From Acidimicrobiia bacterium (GTDB taxonomy: Bacteria; Actinomycetota; Acidimicrobiia; Spongiisociales; ZC4RG35), in NCBI GenBank assembly GCA_028284765.1, contig JANQRA010000007.1:1-64000 (forward strand): a stretch of 64,000 bases of DNA. The letters run 5' to 3'. A program made the position numbers and the translations under genes. The notes under the pieces are model-generated. The model did not search any database. It was given only the letters and a program-made list of their open reading frames with translations, and was not told where the DNA came from. This document shows, piece after piece, positions 6,909 to 15,341 of the stretch (position 1 is its first letter; each line of letters starts with the position of its first letter).

Positions 6909-9900
6909 TTAGATGGTGATCGCGGGCAGCTCTGCTGCCTTCATCTTCTCGTTGAAGCTGTCGAGTTCCGGTCCCAGCAGTCCGTCGAGAGCCTCGAGCT
7001 GCTGGTCGATCTCGGATGAGTACTGCTCGGCCACGGCAATAGCTTGCGTTGTGGGTCGTGAGTCGGCACTGGAGATGATGCTGATCACGGAAGACAGCTT
7101 CTCATTGAGTCGCGCCCGTTCGTTGAGGCCGAAGGTGTCGGAGTGATCACCCGGCACGATCAACTCCGCCTCGACTTCATCCAACTTCTCCATCAGGGAA
7201 GTGGCCGAATCAGACTCGGTTGAACCGATGTCGGGTCGATCTCGCCACGCCTGAAGCTGAGAACGCACGGAGCGGAGTTTGTTGACGCCTTCGTGAGCCT
7301 CAGAGATCTTGTCCCGAATAGCGAGGAGCGCCTCCAGCTGTTGTTCGAGCGCCTCCTGAGTCACTTCGGAGCGGGGGTCGTTGACCACTTCGAATTCCGC
7401 TGACTCGGCGTGTTCGCCCACCGTGAGTCGCACCTGATAGGTGCCCGGAGCGACCATCGGGCCGACGTTCGCCTCCCCGGCGAGCTTGTTGCCCGGCACC
7501 CGGGTTGATCCGTCGTAGCGAAGATCCCAGACGAACCTGTTGACGCCTGGGTTGACCGTTATCCACGGACCCGGAGACGCACCCTTTTTGTCGTCGCTGA
7601 GATCGTCGTAGCCCTCCGGCTTGGTGCCGAACGCTCGAATCAACGACCCGCCAGCATCGAGAATCTCGAGTTGGACCTCACCGGGTTCCTTGGCCAGGTG
7701 GTAGTAAATCATGGCTCCGGCTGGTGCGGACTCCCCAGCGTCGACGAACTCCCGCTTCACCTGGCCGGTTTCGTCGAGTGACGCCTCGAAGGTGGCCGTC
7801 TTACCAAGCGAAACCCAGTAGTCCTTGCCCTCGGTGGTGATCCACTGCCAGAAGAGATCGGGGAGAACTCGCCAGGCGGCCCTCGGTTGGAACAACGTTG
7901 GCTCGTCGTCTCCCGTCAAGATCTGACGCAGAGGGGTGAGGTCGTCCATGATCCAGAACGATCTTCCGTGGGTGCCCAACACCAGGTCAGATCCCTTGAC
8001 TTCAATGTCGTAGATCGGAGTCACTGGGAGGTTCGAATCCCAGTGGGTCCAGGTCGCGCCATCGTCGTGTGAGACATACAGACCCGTTTCGGTCCCGACG
8101 TAGAGGAGCCCCTCAACTTCGGGGTCACATCTGATCACCCGCACAAAGTCGTCTTCGGGGATGCCGCTACCGGTGATGTCTTCCCATGTCTCGCCGTAGT
8201 CGTTCGTCCGGTACAGATACGGCCGGTAGTCGTCGAGCTTGTACTTCGTGGCAGCGACGTAAACCGTTCCGGCTGCGTGAGGCGATGGCTCGACGGTCCT
8301 GATGAATGCCCAATCCGGCACATCGGGGGGAGTGACGTTGTTCCACGTTTCGCCTCCGTCTCGGGTCATATGGACGAGTCCGTCATCGGATCCGGCCCAC
8401 ATCACTCCGGGTTCGAGTGAGCACTCGCGAAGGGTCGCGACAGTGCAGTAATGCTCAGCGCCGCTGGTGTCCTTCGTAATCGGTCCTCCAGAAGCCTGCA
8501 GCTTCTCGGGGTCGTTCCTCGACAGATCAGGACTGATCGCTTCCCAGCTGAGGCCCTCATCGGTCGTCCTGAAGACCACGTTGCCGGCTGTATAGAGAAC
8601 ACCGCTGTCATGGGGTGAGAACAGGATTGGGAAAGTCCAAGGAAATCGATACTTGAGCGCACCTGGGCCGATACCGCCATGAGCTTCGGGGTAGACGTTG
8701 ACCAGTTGGATCTGTCCGCTGCGATGGTTGTAACGCTGCAACGCGCCGCCACCACCGGGGGAACTTCCTACGGCCCCAACGAACACGATGTTGTGGTCGT
8801 CTGGGTGAACTGCGACAAATCCGCTTTCTCCTGAACCGGCCGCGTAGCAATCTGCCCAAGTGATGGCACCGTCGTTGGCCCCGCTCGGGACAGCGATGCT
8901 CGAGTTGTCCTGTTGGGTCCCGTAGACGTGATAGAAGGGCTCGCGATTGTCAGTGGTGACCGTGTAGAACTGGGCGGTCAACTGGTTGTAGATCGTTGAC
9001 CACGAGTCGCCGGCGTTGAATGACACATTGGCCCCGCCGTCGTTGGCTTGCACCATTCGTTGGTTGTCGTTGGGATCGATCCAGAGGTCATGGTTGTCGC
9101 CATGGGGTGTCCCGATGCGGTCGAAGGTGCGACCACCGTCGTGCGATCGCCACATCATGAGGTTGTTCACGTAGACCGTGTCTGCGTCCTGGGTGTCGGC
9201 AAAAACGTGCATGTAATACCAGGGCCGGAAACGGAGCTTGGTCTCCTCGTTGACCAGCGACCAGGACTCCCCGAAGTCATCGGACCGATAGAGACCCGGT
9301 CCTTTTGAGGCTTCGATCAGTGCCCAAACGCGACCTGACTTGACCGGGGAGGCTGTGACACCGATCTTGCCGATGATCGCGTCCTGCGGCAGTCCCTTGT
9401 TACGGGTGATATCGACCCACGTGTCGCCACCGTCGGTCGACTTCCAGAGACCGCTATCGGGACCGCCAGAGCTGAGCTCCCAGAAGTTCCGGTGTGTTTC
9501 CCAGATCGAGGCGTAGATCACCTCGGGATGGCGGGGATCGAAGGAGATGTCGACGGCGCCGGCACCGTCCGACTTGTGGAGTACATGCTCCCAGGTGTCA
9601 CCACCGTCCGTCGACTTGAAAATGCCTCGCTGCTCGTTGGTGCCGAAGGCGTGTCCTAAAGCAGCGACGAACACGATGTCCGGGTTCTTGGGGTGGATTC
9701 TGATCTCGCCGATGTGCCGGGTGTCGGATAGACCCTTGTGCACCCACGTTTGACCGCCGTCACCGGATCGGTAGATGCCGTCGCCATGGCTGACGTCGAT
9801 CCGGATGGTGCTCTCGCCCATCCCGGCGTAGATCACGTTGGGGTCAGATTCGGAGACTGCGAGGGCTCCGACCGAGGATGTTGCGAGGTAGCCATCGCTG

Positions 9901-10097
9901 ATGTTGTGCCAAGTGGTCCCGGCGTCTTCGGTCTTCCAAATCCCTCCGGCCACGGCACCGAAATAGAAGGTCGCCTTCTCCGTTGGGTGGGCAGCGACCG
10001 CCACCGACCGCCCGCCGCGCGGTGGGCCGATGCAGCGGAACTGCATGGCGTTCATAAGGCTCTGGGCAACCGGACTGTCGAGCGTTCTCCCGCTCAC
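6909..10097 (-). CDS. Large BNR/VPS10-type beta-propeller repeat protein
   Basis: The preferred start is the GTG at complement 10095-10097, preceded by AGAGGTGG, giving 1062 residues; an upstream TTG would add 11. The first 750 or so residues hold many BNR/Asp-box repeats (GGIWKTEDAGTTW, GIFKSTDGGDTW, GLWKSTDGGDTW and similar), as in sortilin-like/exo-sialidase-fold propellers. The C-terminal third has a beta-sandwich-like part and then a helical region. No signal peptide is visible, unusual for this family. No sialidase catalytic set was identified, so enzymatic activity is not claimed. Confidence 0.85.
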   Translation of the reverse strand: MSGRTLDSPVAQSLMNAMQFRCIGPPRGGRSVAVAAHPTEKATFYFGAVAGGIWKTEDAGTTWHNISDGYLATSSVGALAVSESDPNVIYAGMGESTIRIDVSHGDGIYRSGDGGQTWVHKGLSDTRHIGEIRIHPKNPDIVFVAALGHAFGTNEQRGIFKSTDGGDTWEHVLHKSDGAGAVDISFDPRHPEVIYASIWETHRNFWELSSGGPDSGLWKSTDGGDTWVDITRNKGLPQDAIIGKIGVTASPVKSGRVWALIEASKGPGLYRSDDFGESWSLVNEETKLRFRPWYYMHVFADTQDADTVYVNNLMMWRSHDGGRTFDRIGTPHGDNHDLWIDPNDNQRMVQANDGGANVSFNAGDSWSTIYNQLTAQFYTVTTDNREPFYHVYGTQQDNSSIAVPSGANDGAITWADCYAAGSGESGFVAVHPDDHNIVFVGAVGSSPGGGGALQRYNHRSGQIQLVNVYPEAHGGIGPGALKYRFPWTFPILFSPHDSGVLYTAGNVVFRTTDEGLSWEAISPDLSRNDPEKLQASGGPITKDTSGAEHYCTVATLRECSLEPGVMWAGSDDGLVHMTRDGGETWNNVTPPDVPDWAFIRTVEPSPHAAGTVYVAATKYKLDDYRPYLYRTNDYGETWEDITGSGIPEDDFVRVIRCDPEVEGLLYVGTETGLYVSHDDGATWTHWDSNLPVTPIYDIEVKGSDLVLGTHGRSFWIMDDLTPLRQILTGDDEPTLFQPRAAWRVLPDLFWQWITTEGKDYWVSLGKTATFEASLDETGQVKREFVDAGESAPAGAMIYYHLAKEPGEVQLEILDAGGSLIRAFGTKPEGYDDLSDDKKGASPGPWITVNPGVNRFVWDLRYDGSTRVPGNKLAGEANVGPMVAPGTYQVRLTVGEHAESAEFEVVNDPRSEVTQEALEQQLEALLAIRDKISEAHEGVNKLRSVRSQLQAWRDRPDIGSTESDSATSLMEKLDEVEAELIVPGDHSDTFGLNERARLNEKLSSVISIISSADSRPTTQAIAVAEQYSSEIDQQLEALDGLLGPELDSFNEKMKAAELPAITI

Positions 10098-10164
10098 TAA
10101 GGACCACCTCTCGTTGTGAAGACCCGGCAAACCTAGCCGGTCGAAAGGGAGGCTGCGTAAGGGG

Positions 10165-11172
10165 CTATTGACAGGACGGGTGTGTCGCTAGCCACTCAAC
10201 GGCTGCATCGACGCTGTCAGCCGGCGTCGTGGTTTGGGTGTCCGGAAAGATCGGGAATCCACCCTGGGTGGAGTTGCCGAGACGGTCGGTGGGAACACCC
10301 GTGCCCAAAGCGATCACCGCACCGTCTGACAGCTCGAACGCCTCCCCCCAGAGCCCAAATCCAGCACTTGGTTGGCCGAACGACTGCACGTCGTCTTGTC
10401 CGCGGAAGGCGATAGCGACAATCTCACCGGGTGGACCTGTGAGTGAACCGATGATCACAGCGATCGGCTTTCCACCGTCAGGTACTTGTGTCAGTTGGTT
10501 GGAGCCGACTATCTCGCCAGCTATCAGGACCGTGTCCCCGGTGTTCTCGAGTTCGTCGAAGCGGTCTTCGATACCTGCGAATCCACCGACGACGCCACGG
10601 TCGAGGAGCGGCGCCACCCCAGCCAGGACGGCCTCGGGCAGACCAAACCTCGTCACTCCGAGGTCGAGGATCCACCCGCAAACGTCAGGCTCTAGGTTCG
10701 AAATCTGTGACGCAAGGTCGGCGGAGAAGGCGTCTGCCTCCGGCGACAAATCGCCAATGAACTGCCCGGTGGCCACGTATGCGAGGTTCCCCTCCCGACG
10801 TTCCACCACTGGATCCTCGATATCAGGTGGAGTCGCCTCGAACGTGAGGACTTCGGACGGTGTCACGAAGGCTGCCCTCTCATCTCCGAGCAGTCTCAGG
10901 CCGAGCTCGATGGCGAGGTAGGTCTCTTCTTCGACAAGGGCACCTTCAGCTTCGGCTCGGACGGCCTCTTCGATCTCGTCCCAGTCGGCCACCGGGCTCC
11001 AGAGCGAATTCTCTCTCATGATCGTTAGGGCTTCGTCGAGGTATTCGTCGGCGAATGTGGATGTCCTGAGGGTGGTGGTGACCTCGACGGCTTCGGTGGT
11101 GGTCGTGGTCGACGAACCGGTGCAGGCCGCAACCACCAAGGCGAGGACTGCCAGACGCGCTGTGGTGGGCAC
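10165..11172 (-). CDS. S41-peptidase-like lipoprotein, probably without the catalytic Ser
   Basis: The real N-terminus is a GTG at complement 11170-11172, giving 335 residues with a lipoprotein signal (LVVAAC) and a Thr-rich linker. The core matches the tail-specific protease fold: GNLAYVATGQF, GWILDLGVTRFG and QSFGQPSAGFG. The segment where active S41 enzymes carry Ser reads TGPPGE (about residues 245-250), with no Ser. It may be an inactive, binding-only homologue. The frame remains open far upstream, but that part is antisense to the enoyl-CoA hydratase. Confidence 0.7.
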   Translation of the reverse strand: MPTTARLAVLALVVAACTGSSTTTTTEAVEVTTTLRTSTFADEYLDEALTIMRENSLWSPVADWDEIEEAVRAEAEGALVEEETYLAIELGLRLLGDERAAFVTPSEVLTFEATPPDIEDPVVERREGNLAYVATGQFIGDLSPEADAFSADLASQISNLEPDVCGWILDLGVTRFGLPEAVLAGVAPLLDRGVVGGFAGIEDRFDELENTGDTVLIAGEIVGSNQLTQVPDGGKPIAVIIGSLTGPPGEIVAIAFRGQDDVQSFGQPSAGFGLWGEAFELSDGAVIALGTGVPTDRLGNSTQGGFPIFPDTQTTTPADSVDAAVEWLATHPSCQ

Positions 11173-11208
11173 AAGCAGATGATAAAAGGTGGTCAGTACT
11201 GTCTTCGC

Positions 11209-11976
11209 ATGGAACTCTCCACAATTCGAGCCGGTGCCGATGGTCATGTCGGGTACATCGTTCTCAACCGCCCAAACCGTCTCAACGCCATAACCGTGCA
11301 AATGCTCGACGACCTGATTGCTGCGGCCCGGTGGTTCGACGAACAGCTCGATGTCCGTGTCGTCACGGTGGAGGGCGAGGGGCGTGCCTTCTGCGCTGGC
11401 TATGACATCGATGCGTTCACTCAGATGTCCGAAGAAGCGGTTGAACTGAGAGTTCAGGCGGCCAAGGGTGGTGCGATGGCAGACGCGCTCGAATCGATGC
11501 GAGCGGTGACCGTGGCCAAGTTGGACGGCTGGGTGGTTGGAGGAGGTGTTGTGATTGCGTCGGCCTGCGACCTGCGTGTTGCCTCCAACGCCACTCGATT
11601 CAAGATCCCCGAGGTCCAACTCGGAATCGCCCTCAACTGGGGCGGCATCCCGCGTTTGATACGCGAGATTGGTCCTGCTCTCACCCGAGAGTTGGTGATG
11701 ACCTGTCGTGAGTTCTCGCCTGAGGAGGCCCGCAATGTCGGCTTCCTGAATCGAGTTGTCGCGCCGGAGGATCTCGATGCTGCCGTTGAAGAGTTGGCCG
11801 AAACCTTGGTATCGATGCCCGCCGTCCCGGTACTCGCAACCAAAGATCAGGTGAATGCGGTCACTCGCGCCATGTCTGCGCGCGTTGGTCACTACATGGA
11901 CGGTGATGGGATGGTCGCCACGATGTCGTCCAAGGAATACAAGGAAGCCTTCGAGGAGTATCGAAAGACCCTCTGA
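11209..11976 (+). CDS. Enoyl-CoA hydratase/isomerase family protein
   Basis: This 255-residue crotonase-fold protein starts at ATG 11209; an in-frame ATG at 11179 would overlap the divergent lipoprotein promoter. Both oxyanion-hole segments are present: GRAFCAGYDIDAF and the Gly-rich DGWVVGGGVVIASACDL. The LNRPNRLNAI motif at the N-terminus is typical. It acts on acyl-CoA thioesters in the cytosol, with exact substrate unknown. The nearest other beta-oxidation-type gene, a thiolase, is about 28 kb away. Confidence 0.88.
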   Translation: MELSTIRAGADGHVGYIVLNRPNRLNAITVQMLDDLIAAARWFDEQLDVRVVTVEGEGRAFCAGYDIDAFTQMSEEAVELRVQAAKGGAMADALESMRAVTVAKLDGWVVGGGVVIASACDLRVASNATRFKIPEVQLGIALNWGGIPRLIREIGPALTRELVMTCREFSPEEARNVGFLNRVVAPEDLDAAVEELAETLVSMPAVPVLATKDQVNAVTRAMSARVGHYMDGDGMVATMSSKEYKEAFEEYRKTL

Positions 11977-11995
11977 GATCAGGCGCGGCGGGACG

Positions 11996-12436
11996 TCACT
12001 CGCCCTGACCCCCTGAAGCGCGACTCGGCACCTCCTGGAGCACAAAGGTGTTGCCGTCGGGATCGGAGAACCTCGCCATCGAAGCGAAATCGCCACGATT
12101 CGGATCGACGCCAGGAGCGATTCCGTCGTTAGTGAAGTGATGGATCTCGCCGATTTCAGCGCCCCGATCTGTCAGCTCATTCCAAGCAGCCTGAATGTCG
12201 GCCACCACGATGTAGGTCTCGCGGTAGGAGCCCGGAGTGGCGTCGGAGATTCCCTCACCGAACACGATTGAGCACCCAGATCCGGGTGGAGTGAACTGCA
12301 CGAAGCGGCCTCCACCGGGCAATGCAAAGTCGCCGTCCATTGGGAATCCGAGCTTTTCGCCGTAGAACTCGATCGAGCGGTCGACGTCAGCCACCGGAAC
12401 CAGGACCACCTCGACTAGATACTTGATGTCAGACAT
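11996..12436 (-). CDS. VOC (glyoxalase/bleomycin-resistance) family protein
   Basis: This 146-residue protein shows two beta-alpha-beta-beta-beta half-modules. The first contains VADVDRSIEFYGEKLGFP, and the C-terminal half ends with FSDPDGNTFVLQE, the usual metal-ligand strand. VOC proteins include glyoxalases, dioxygenases and antibiotic-binding proteins, and the sequence does not say which this is. It is a single gene convergent with the enoyl-CoA hydratase. Confidence 0.85.
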   Translation of the reverse strand: MSDIKYLVEVVLVPVADVDRSIEFYGEKLGFPMDGDFALPGGGRFVQFTPPGSGCSIVFGEGISDATPGSYRETYIVVADIQAAWNELTDRGAEIGEIHHFTNDGIAPGVDPNRGDFASMARFSDPDGNTFVLQEVPSRASGGQGE

Positions 12437-12466
12437 AGGGAGAGGATACGCGCTGCTCGAATGAGC

Positions 12467-12811
12467 TCAGTTTGCGATCTCCTCTAGCCGAAGCTCGACA
12501 AGCCTTCGGATCAGCCGAGAGTCTGGTGGTGTATCAGGCGGAAACCTCAGTGTGCCTTTCGAGTGGCCGCAGCCCTCGAGCAACTCCGGCTTCACCTGTC
12601 CGAGAACCTGCCCCGAGTGGGGGAAGTAGGAGCAGTGTTTCTTCGAGTATGCGAATCCGGCCACGGGTCTGCCATCAACGATGAAAGCCGGGACGCCGTA
12701 GGACATCCCTTGTTCCGCATCGGGGAGTATTACCGCTAGCTGTTGCCGCAACTGCAGGAGTGTTGACCGATGTGGCTCGGGCGCCTCTGCCAGGTAGTCG
12801 TCAGGAGTCAT
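12467..12811 (-). CDS. DUF1801 (YdhG/YdeI-like) protein
   Basis: This 114-residue protein has the DUF1801 pattern: LQQLRQ-like helix, MSYGVPAF, VAGFAYSKKHCSYFP and GTLRFPPDTP. Members have a cystatin-like fold and some are described as iron chaperone-like, but function is generally unproven. It starts at ATG complement 12809-12811 and is a monocistronic gene between a VOC gene and a small hypothetical gene on the same strand. Confidence 0.85.
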   Translation of the reverse strand: MTPDDYLAEAPEPHRSTLLQLRQQLAVILPDAEQGMSYGVPAFIVDGRPVAGFAYSKKHCSYFPHSGQVLGQVKPELLEGCGHSKGTLRFPPDTPPDSRLIRRLVELRLEEIAN

Positions 12812-12865
12812 GACCTAAGCGCCAAACCAACCGGAGTATTGGTGCCGCAGGGCTCCGGCGCCGAC

Positions 12866-13174
12866 TCATGCATCCTCGGCTGTCTCATCATGGCGAGCGT
12901 CTTGATCCGTCGGCGCGTCAAGCGGTAGGGGAACCAAACGCGAAGGGCGCTCGCCTTCCTCAAGGCGTCCAGCGAGGATCTCACGCCTTTCCCATTCGCG
13001 TAGCGCCTCGAGATAGCGGTCGGCCGGGACCAAGGTCCTGTCCGGAAGCCGCATCAGATGGGTTCTGGCTGGGTCGCCAGCGTGATCGTTGCGATGCCAT
13101 TCACGTCTGATGGGATCCTTCGCCCAAGGATGGGCGATTGCGTCTTCCAGAGAATCTGTGTGGTCTTCATTCAC
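12866..13174 (-). CDS. Small hypothetical protein
   Basis: This 102-residue charged, soluble product starts at a GTG. It is rich in Arg, Asp and Glu with a long helix around RYLEALREWERREILAGRLEEGE. I do not recognise a family. Frame length, consistent codon use and absence of a competing frame support a real gene. Its start lies about 90 bp from the ArsR operator at 13261, so the operator could also affect it. Confidence 0.55.
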   Translation of the reverse strand: MNEDHTDSLEDAIAHPWAKDPIRREWHRNDHAGDPARTHLMRLPDRTLVPADRYLEALREWERREILAGRLEEGERPSRLVPLPLDAPTDQDARHDETAEDA

Positions 13175-13260
13175 GGTGCATGCAGCTTCTGGTGGTGAGT
13201 TAGAGGTTAATGATTGTTCCTTCTCCCGAGGTTTGACCCCTTTCTGTCGTCGGTCTCGAG

Positions 13261-13303
13261 AGATGACATATTCCTTGACAGGAATATGTCATCTCGGTAC
13301 GTT
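13261..13303 (+). promoter_or_regulatory. ArsR operator-promoter with the -35 box in the palindrome loop
   Basis: A perfect 14-bp inverted repeat (13261-13274 and 13281-13294, core GACATATTCC/GGAATATGTC) has the 6-bp spacer TTGACA, an ideal -35 element. A -10 candidate TACGTT lies 17 bp downstream at 13298-13303. Transcription would begin near 13310, right at the GTG start of the ArsR-type gene at 13311. A dimer on this site would block the -35 directly, so autorepression is the natural reading. Confidence 0.75.
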
Positions 13304-13310
13304 GTCGCAA

Positions 13311-13622
13311 GTGGACTCTCAGACCTTCGCTGCGGTCGGACAACCCAACCGACTCCAGATCGTGGAACTTCTTCGCAAAGGCCCACTATCGGTGGGAGAG
13401 ATCGTCGAGAAGCTTGCCCTGCGCCAGCCACAGGTTTCGAAGCATCTGAAGGTTTTGGACGAAGCGGGGATCGTTAGTTGGACGCCACTGGCGAGACGTC
13501 GCGTGTATCGCCTCGAAGCCAAACCCTTCGAACAGATCAACGGCTGGGCGGAGTCTTTCGAGATGCTTTGGGAGGCTCGTCTCGACAGCCTGGGCACATA
13601 TTTGGGTGAGGGTGAGTCGTGA
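13311..13622 (+). CDS. ArsR-family winged-helix regulator
   Basis: The chosen GTG at 13311 gives 103 residues and is consistent with the promoter just upstream; a longer frame would run through the operator. The HTH is clear: LSVGEIVEKL-ALRQPQVSKHLKVL, followed by the wing RRRVYRLEAKPF. No metal-binding Cys motif is present. It overlaps the SRPBCC gene by 4 bp (GTGA), a very common ArsR-SRPBCC pairing, and probably represses its own operon. Confidence 0.9.
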   Translation: MDSQTFAAVGQPNRLQIVELLRKGPLSVGEIVEKLALRQPQVSKHLKVLDEAGIVSWTPLARRRVYRLEAKPFEQINGWAESFEMLWEARLDSLGTYLGEGES

Positions 13623-14119
13623 TCAATCGGCTGCTCAAGAGGAGGGATCTGAGCTTTGAACGCTCCTACAAAGCCTCTACCAGCGATGTTTGGAGGGCCT
13701 GGACCGATCCTGAGGCATTGCGTGAGTGGTGGGGTCCCGAGAACACATCCATTCCCGAATGTGAGCTCGACCTCAAGGTCGGGGGGAGGTTCCACATCGT
13801 GATGGAAGCGGGTTCGGGGATGGGCAAGTACGAAGGCACTCGATGGCCAATGATCGGGACGTTCTCAGCGGTAGAGGAGAACTCGCGCCTCGTTTACGAC
13901 GCTCGATCGTGGACTGAAGGCGAGGAAGAGACTTCAAGCATCGAACATACGAACTCGCTCAGTTTGGTTGAGCAACCCGATGGCCTGACGAAAGTGATGT
14001 TGACCATCTCGATCACCAAGATCGGGCCCGAAGCCAAGCTTGCAGCCTTCGGAATGAAGTGGGGCTACAAGCAGTATCTCGAGAAACTCGAAGGGCACCT
14101 GGTTGGTGACGAATCCTGA
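13619..14119 (+). CDS. SRPBCC/AHSA1-like domain protein
   Basis: This 166-residue START-like protein has the AHSA1 pattern: FERSYKASTSDVWRAWTDPEALREWWGP at the N-terminus, then GGRFHIVM. The C-terminal helix has KWGYKQYLEKLEGHL. The fold forms a hydrophobic ligand cavity; ligand and role are unknown. Translation is probably coupled to the upstream ArsR-type regulator through the GTGA overlap. Confidence 0.9.
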   Translation: MINRLLKRRDLSFERSYKASTSDVWRAWTDPEALREWWGPENTSIPECELDLKVGGRFHIVMEAGSGMGKYEGTRWPMIGTFSAVEENSRLVYDARSWTEGEEETSSIEHTNSLSLVEQPDGLTKVMLTISITKIGPEAKLAAFGMKWGYKQYLEKLEGHLVGDES

Positions 14120-14261
14120 GGTTGACGAGGTGATCGATTGCCCCAAGATGTGGTCGGACGGTAAGCCTTGATCCACCGACCTTCGCTTCGCAGCGCTCCT
14201 GAGGTCGTGCATTCGCAGTCGCGAGCGCAGCGGGGTCGGCGCTAGCGGACGATCTGGTGTG

Positions 14262-15176
14262 TCATCGTTCGGGTCGATGGAGTTCCAGAGACTCGCCCCA
14301 GACGTTTAAGCGAGCAGCGTTCCAATCCTCCGCTTGGCGTTCCTCGATAGCAAAGACGAAACCGTCCTCTTGATGATGAGCGATGCTGTGGCCGTCCCGA
14401 GTGTCTTCCACGGTCCAGTCGGCATCTCGCATCATCTCGAAGGCGACCCGCGAATCCTCGGCCAGAAGATGGACAACACCGATTTCGGACTCGCCGGACA
14501 CCCAGGGATGGCCGAATCGACGTTCGTACTCAGATGGCCTGATCCATCGGAACCGGTGTAGTCCGAGGTCGAACCCTGCTTCACGGACTGACTCAGAGAC
14601 TCCGTTCGTGCCAAATGTGGCGGCCCAATCGCGGCAACGTTGAGTTGGCTCTTCGCTGACCAGTGTCACGCCTCCAAGTCCAAAGACCGTGTTGGGGGCC
14701 ACCTGCATGAATCGTCTCATGGCTGGGTTGGGGTAGTAGGACGTGAGGACGAAGCAGTCGGCGCCCTCGAGGCCGGGGACCGGCATCTCGCAGAAGTCCG
14801 GTGGATCGGTCGCGGGGGTGGTGGCGAGTCGAAGCATGTCAGGAGCCGGAAGGTCCACGCCACGAGCAGACCATCGATCGTGTAGTGCAACTGTGTCGTC
14901 GCTGTAGAAGCCAAGGCCGTATGGTCGCCATCGCTCGGAGGCCCGCCTGAGCGCATCCGGTGCCTCCGCCTCGAATCGAGCTGAGTCGTCTACGCAAAGG
15001 AGCTCCAGGTATTCAGGCCAAAGATTGATGAACCCGTTCCTCAGCCCGGGCTCCCATTCGGCGATGTGATCTGACACGAGGAAGCCGGCTTTCTGGTACC
15101 GATCCAACGCCGTTTCGACTCTCCTTACGTTCGCGAACGTCAGTACATGGTCGAGACGCAGACTTGGTGTCGCCAT
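14262..15176 (-). CDS. VOC-superfamily (glyoxalase-like domain) protein
   Basis: The start is the ATG at complement 15174-15176, 9 bp after GGAGGA, giving 304 residues; an upstream ATG adds 8. LRLDHVLTFANVRRVETALDRYQKAGF and YLELLCVDD near the N-terminus match the large glyoxalase-like (two-module VOC) family. The second module around residues 160-215 contains FGLGGVTLVSEEP. Substrate is unknown. It is a single gene, divergent from the siderophore-type importer. Confidence 0.75.
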   Translation of the reverse strand: MATPSLRLDHVLTFANVRRVETALDRYQKAGFLVSDHIAEWEPGLRNGFINLWPEYLELLCVDDSARFEAEAPDALRRASERWRPYGLGFYSDDTVALHDRWSARGVDLPAPDMLRLATTPATDPPDFCEMPVPGLEGADCFVLTSYYPNPAMRRFMQVAPNTVFGLGGVTLVSEEPTQRCRDWAATFGTNGVSESVREAGFDLGLHRFRWIRPSEYERRFGHPWVSGESEIGVVHLLAEDSRVAFEMMRDADWTVEDTRDGHSIAHHQEDGFVFAIEERQAEDWNAARLNVWGESLELHRPER

Positions 15177-15291
15177 CGCTATGAGTCCTCCGCGGCCCAT
15201 TCTCTTGAGTGAGCGGGCACCGATGTCATGGGAAGCAAGCCGGGCCTACAGCCGGCGAGTCCTCGATGTGAACGCTCCCATTTCTTAGTCC

Positions 15292-15319
15292 TATAGTCTG
15301 AGAACAATAACAGTTCTCA
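15292..15319 (+). promoter_or_regulatory. Promoter and inverted-repeat operator of the Fe-siderophore importer
   Basis: A -10-like TATAGT (15292-15297) is followed by TGAGAAC-N7-GTTCTCA (15299-15319), a perfect 7-bp-arm inverted repeat. The repeat would overlap the transcription start, about 22 bp before the importer start codon. A metal-responsive repressor site is plausible given the downstream genes. The repeat does not match the classic DtxR/IdeR box, so the regulator is open. Confidence 0.5.
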
Positions 15320-15341
15320 TTCTTGTCCTGGGAGGGACACC

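Noticed and set aside
11173-12096. N-terminal half of a 643-residue minus-strand frame
   Set aside because: It is antisense to the enoyl-CoA hydratase and has no domain; the real S41-like lipoprotein starts at 11172 with a signal peptide.
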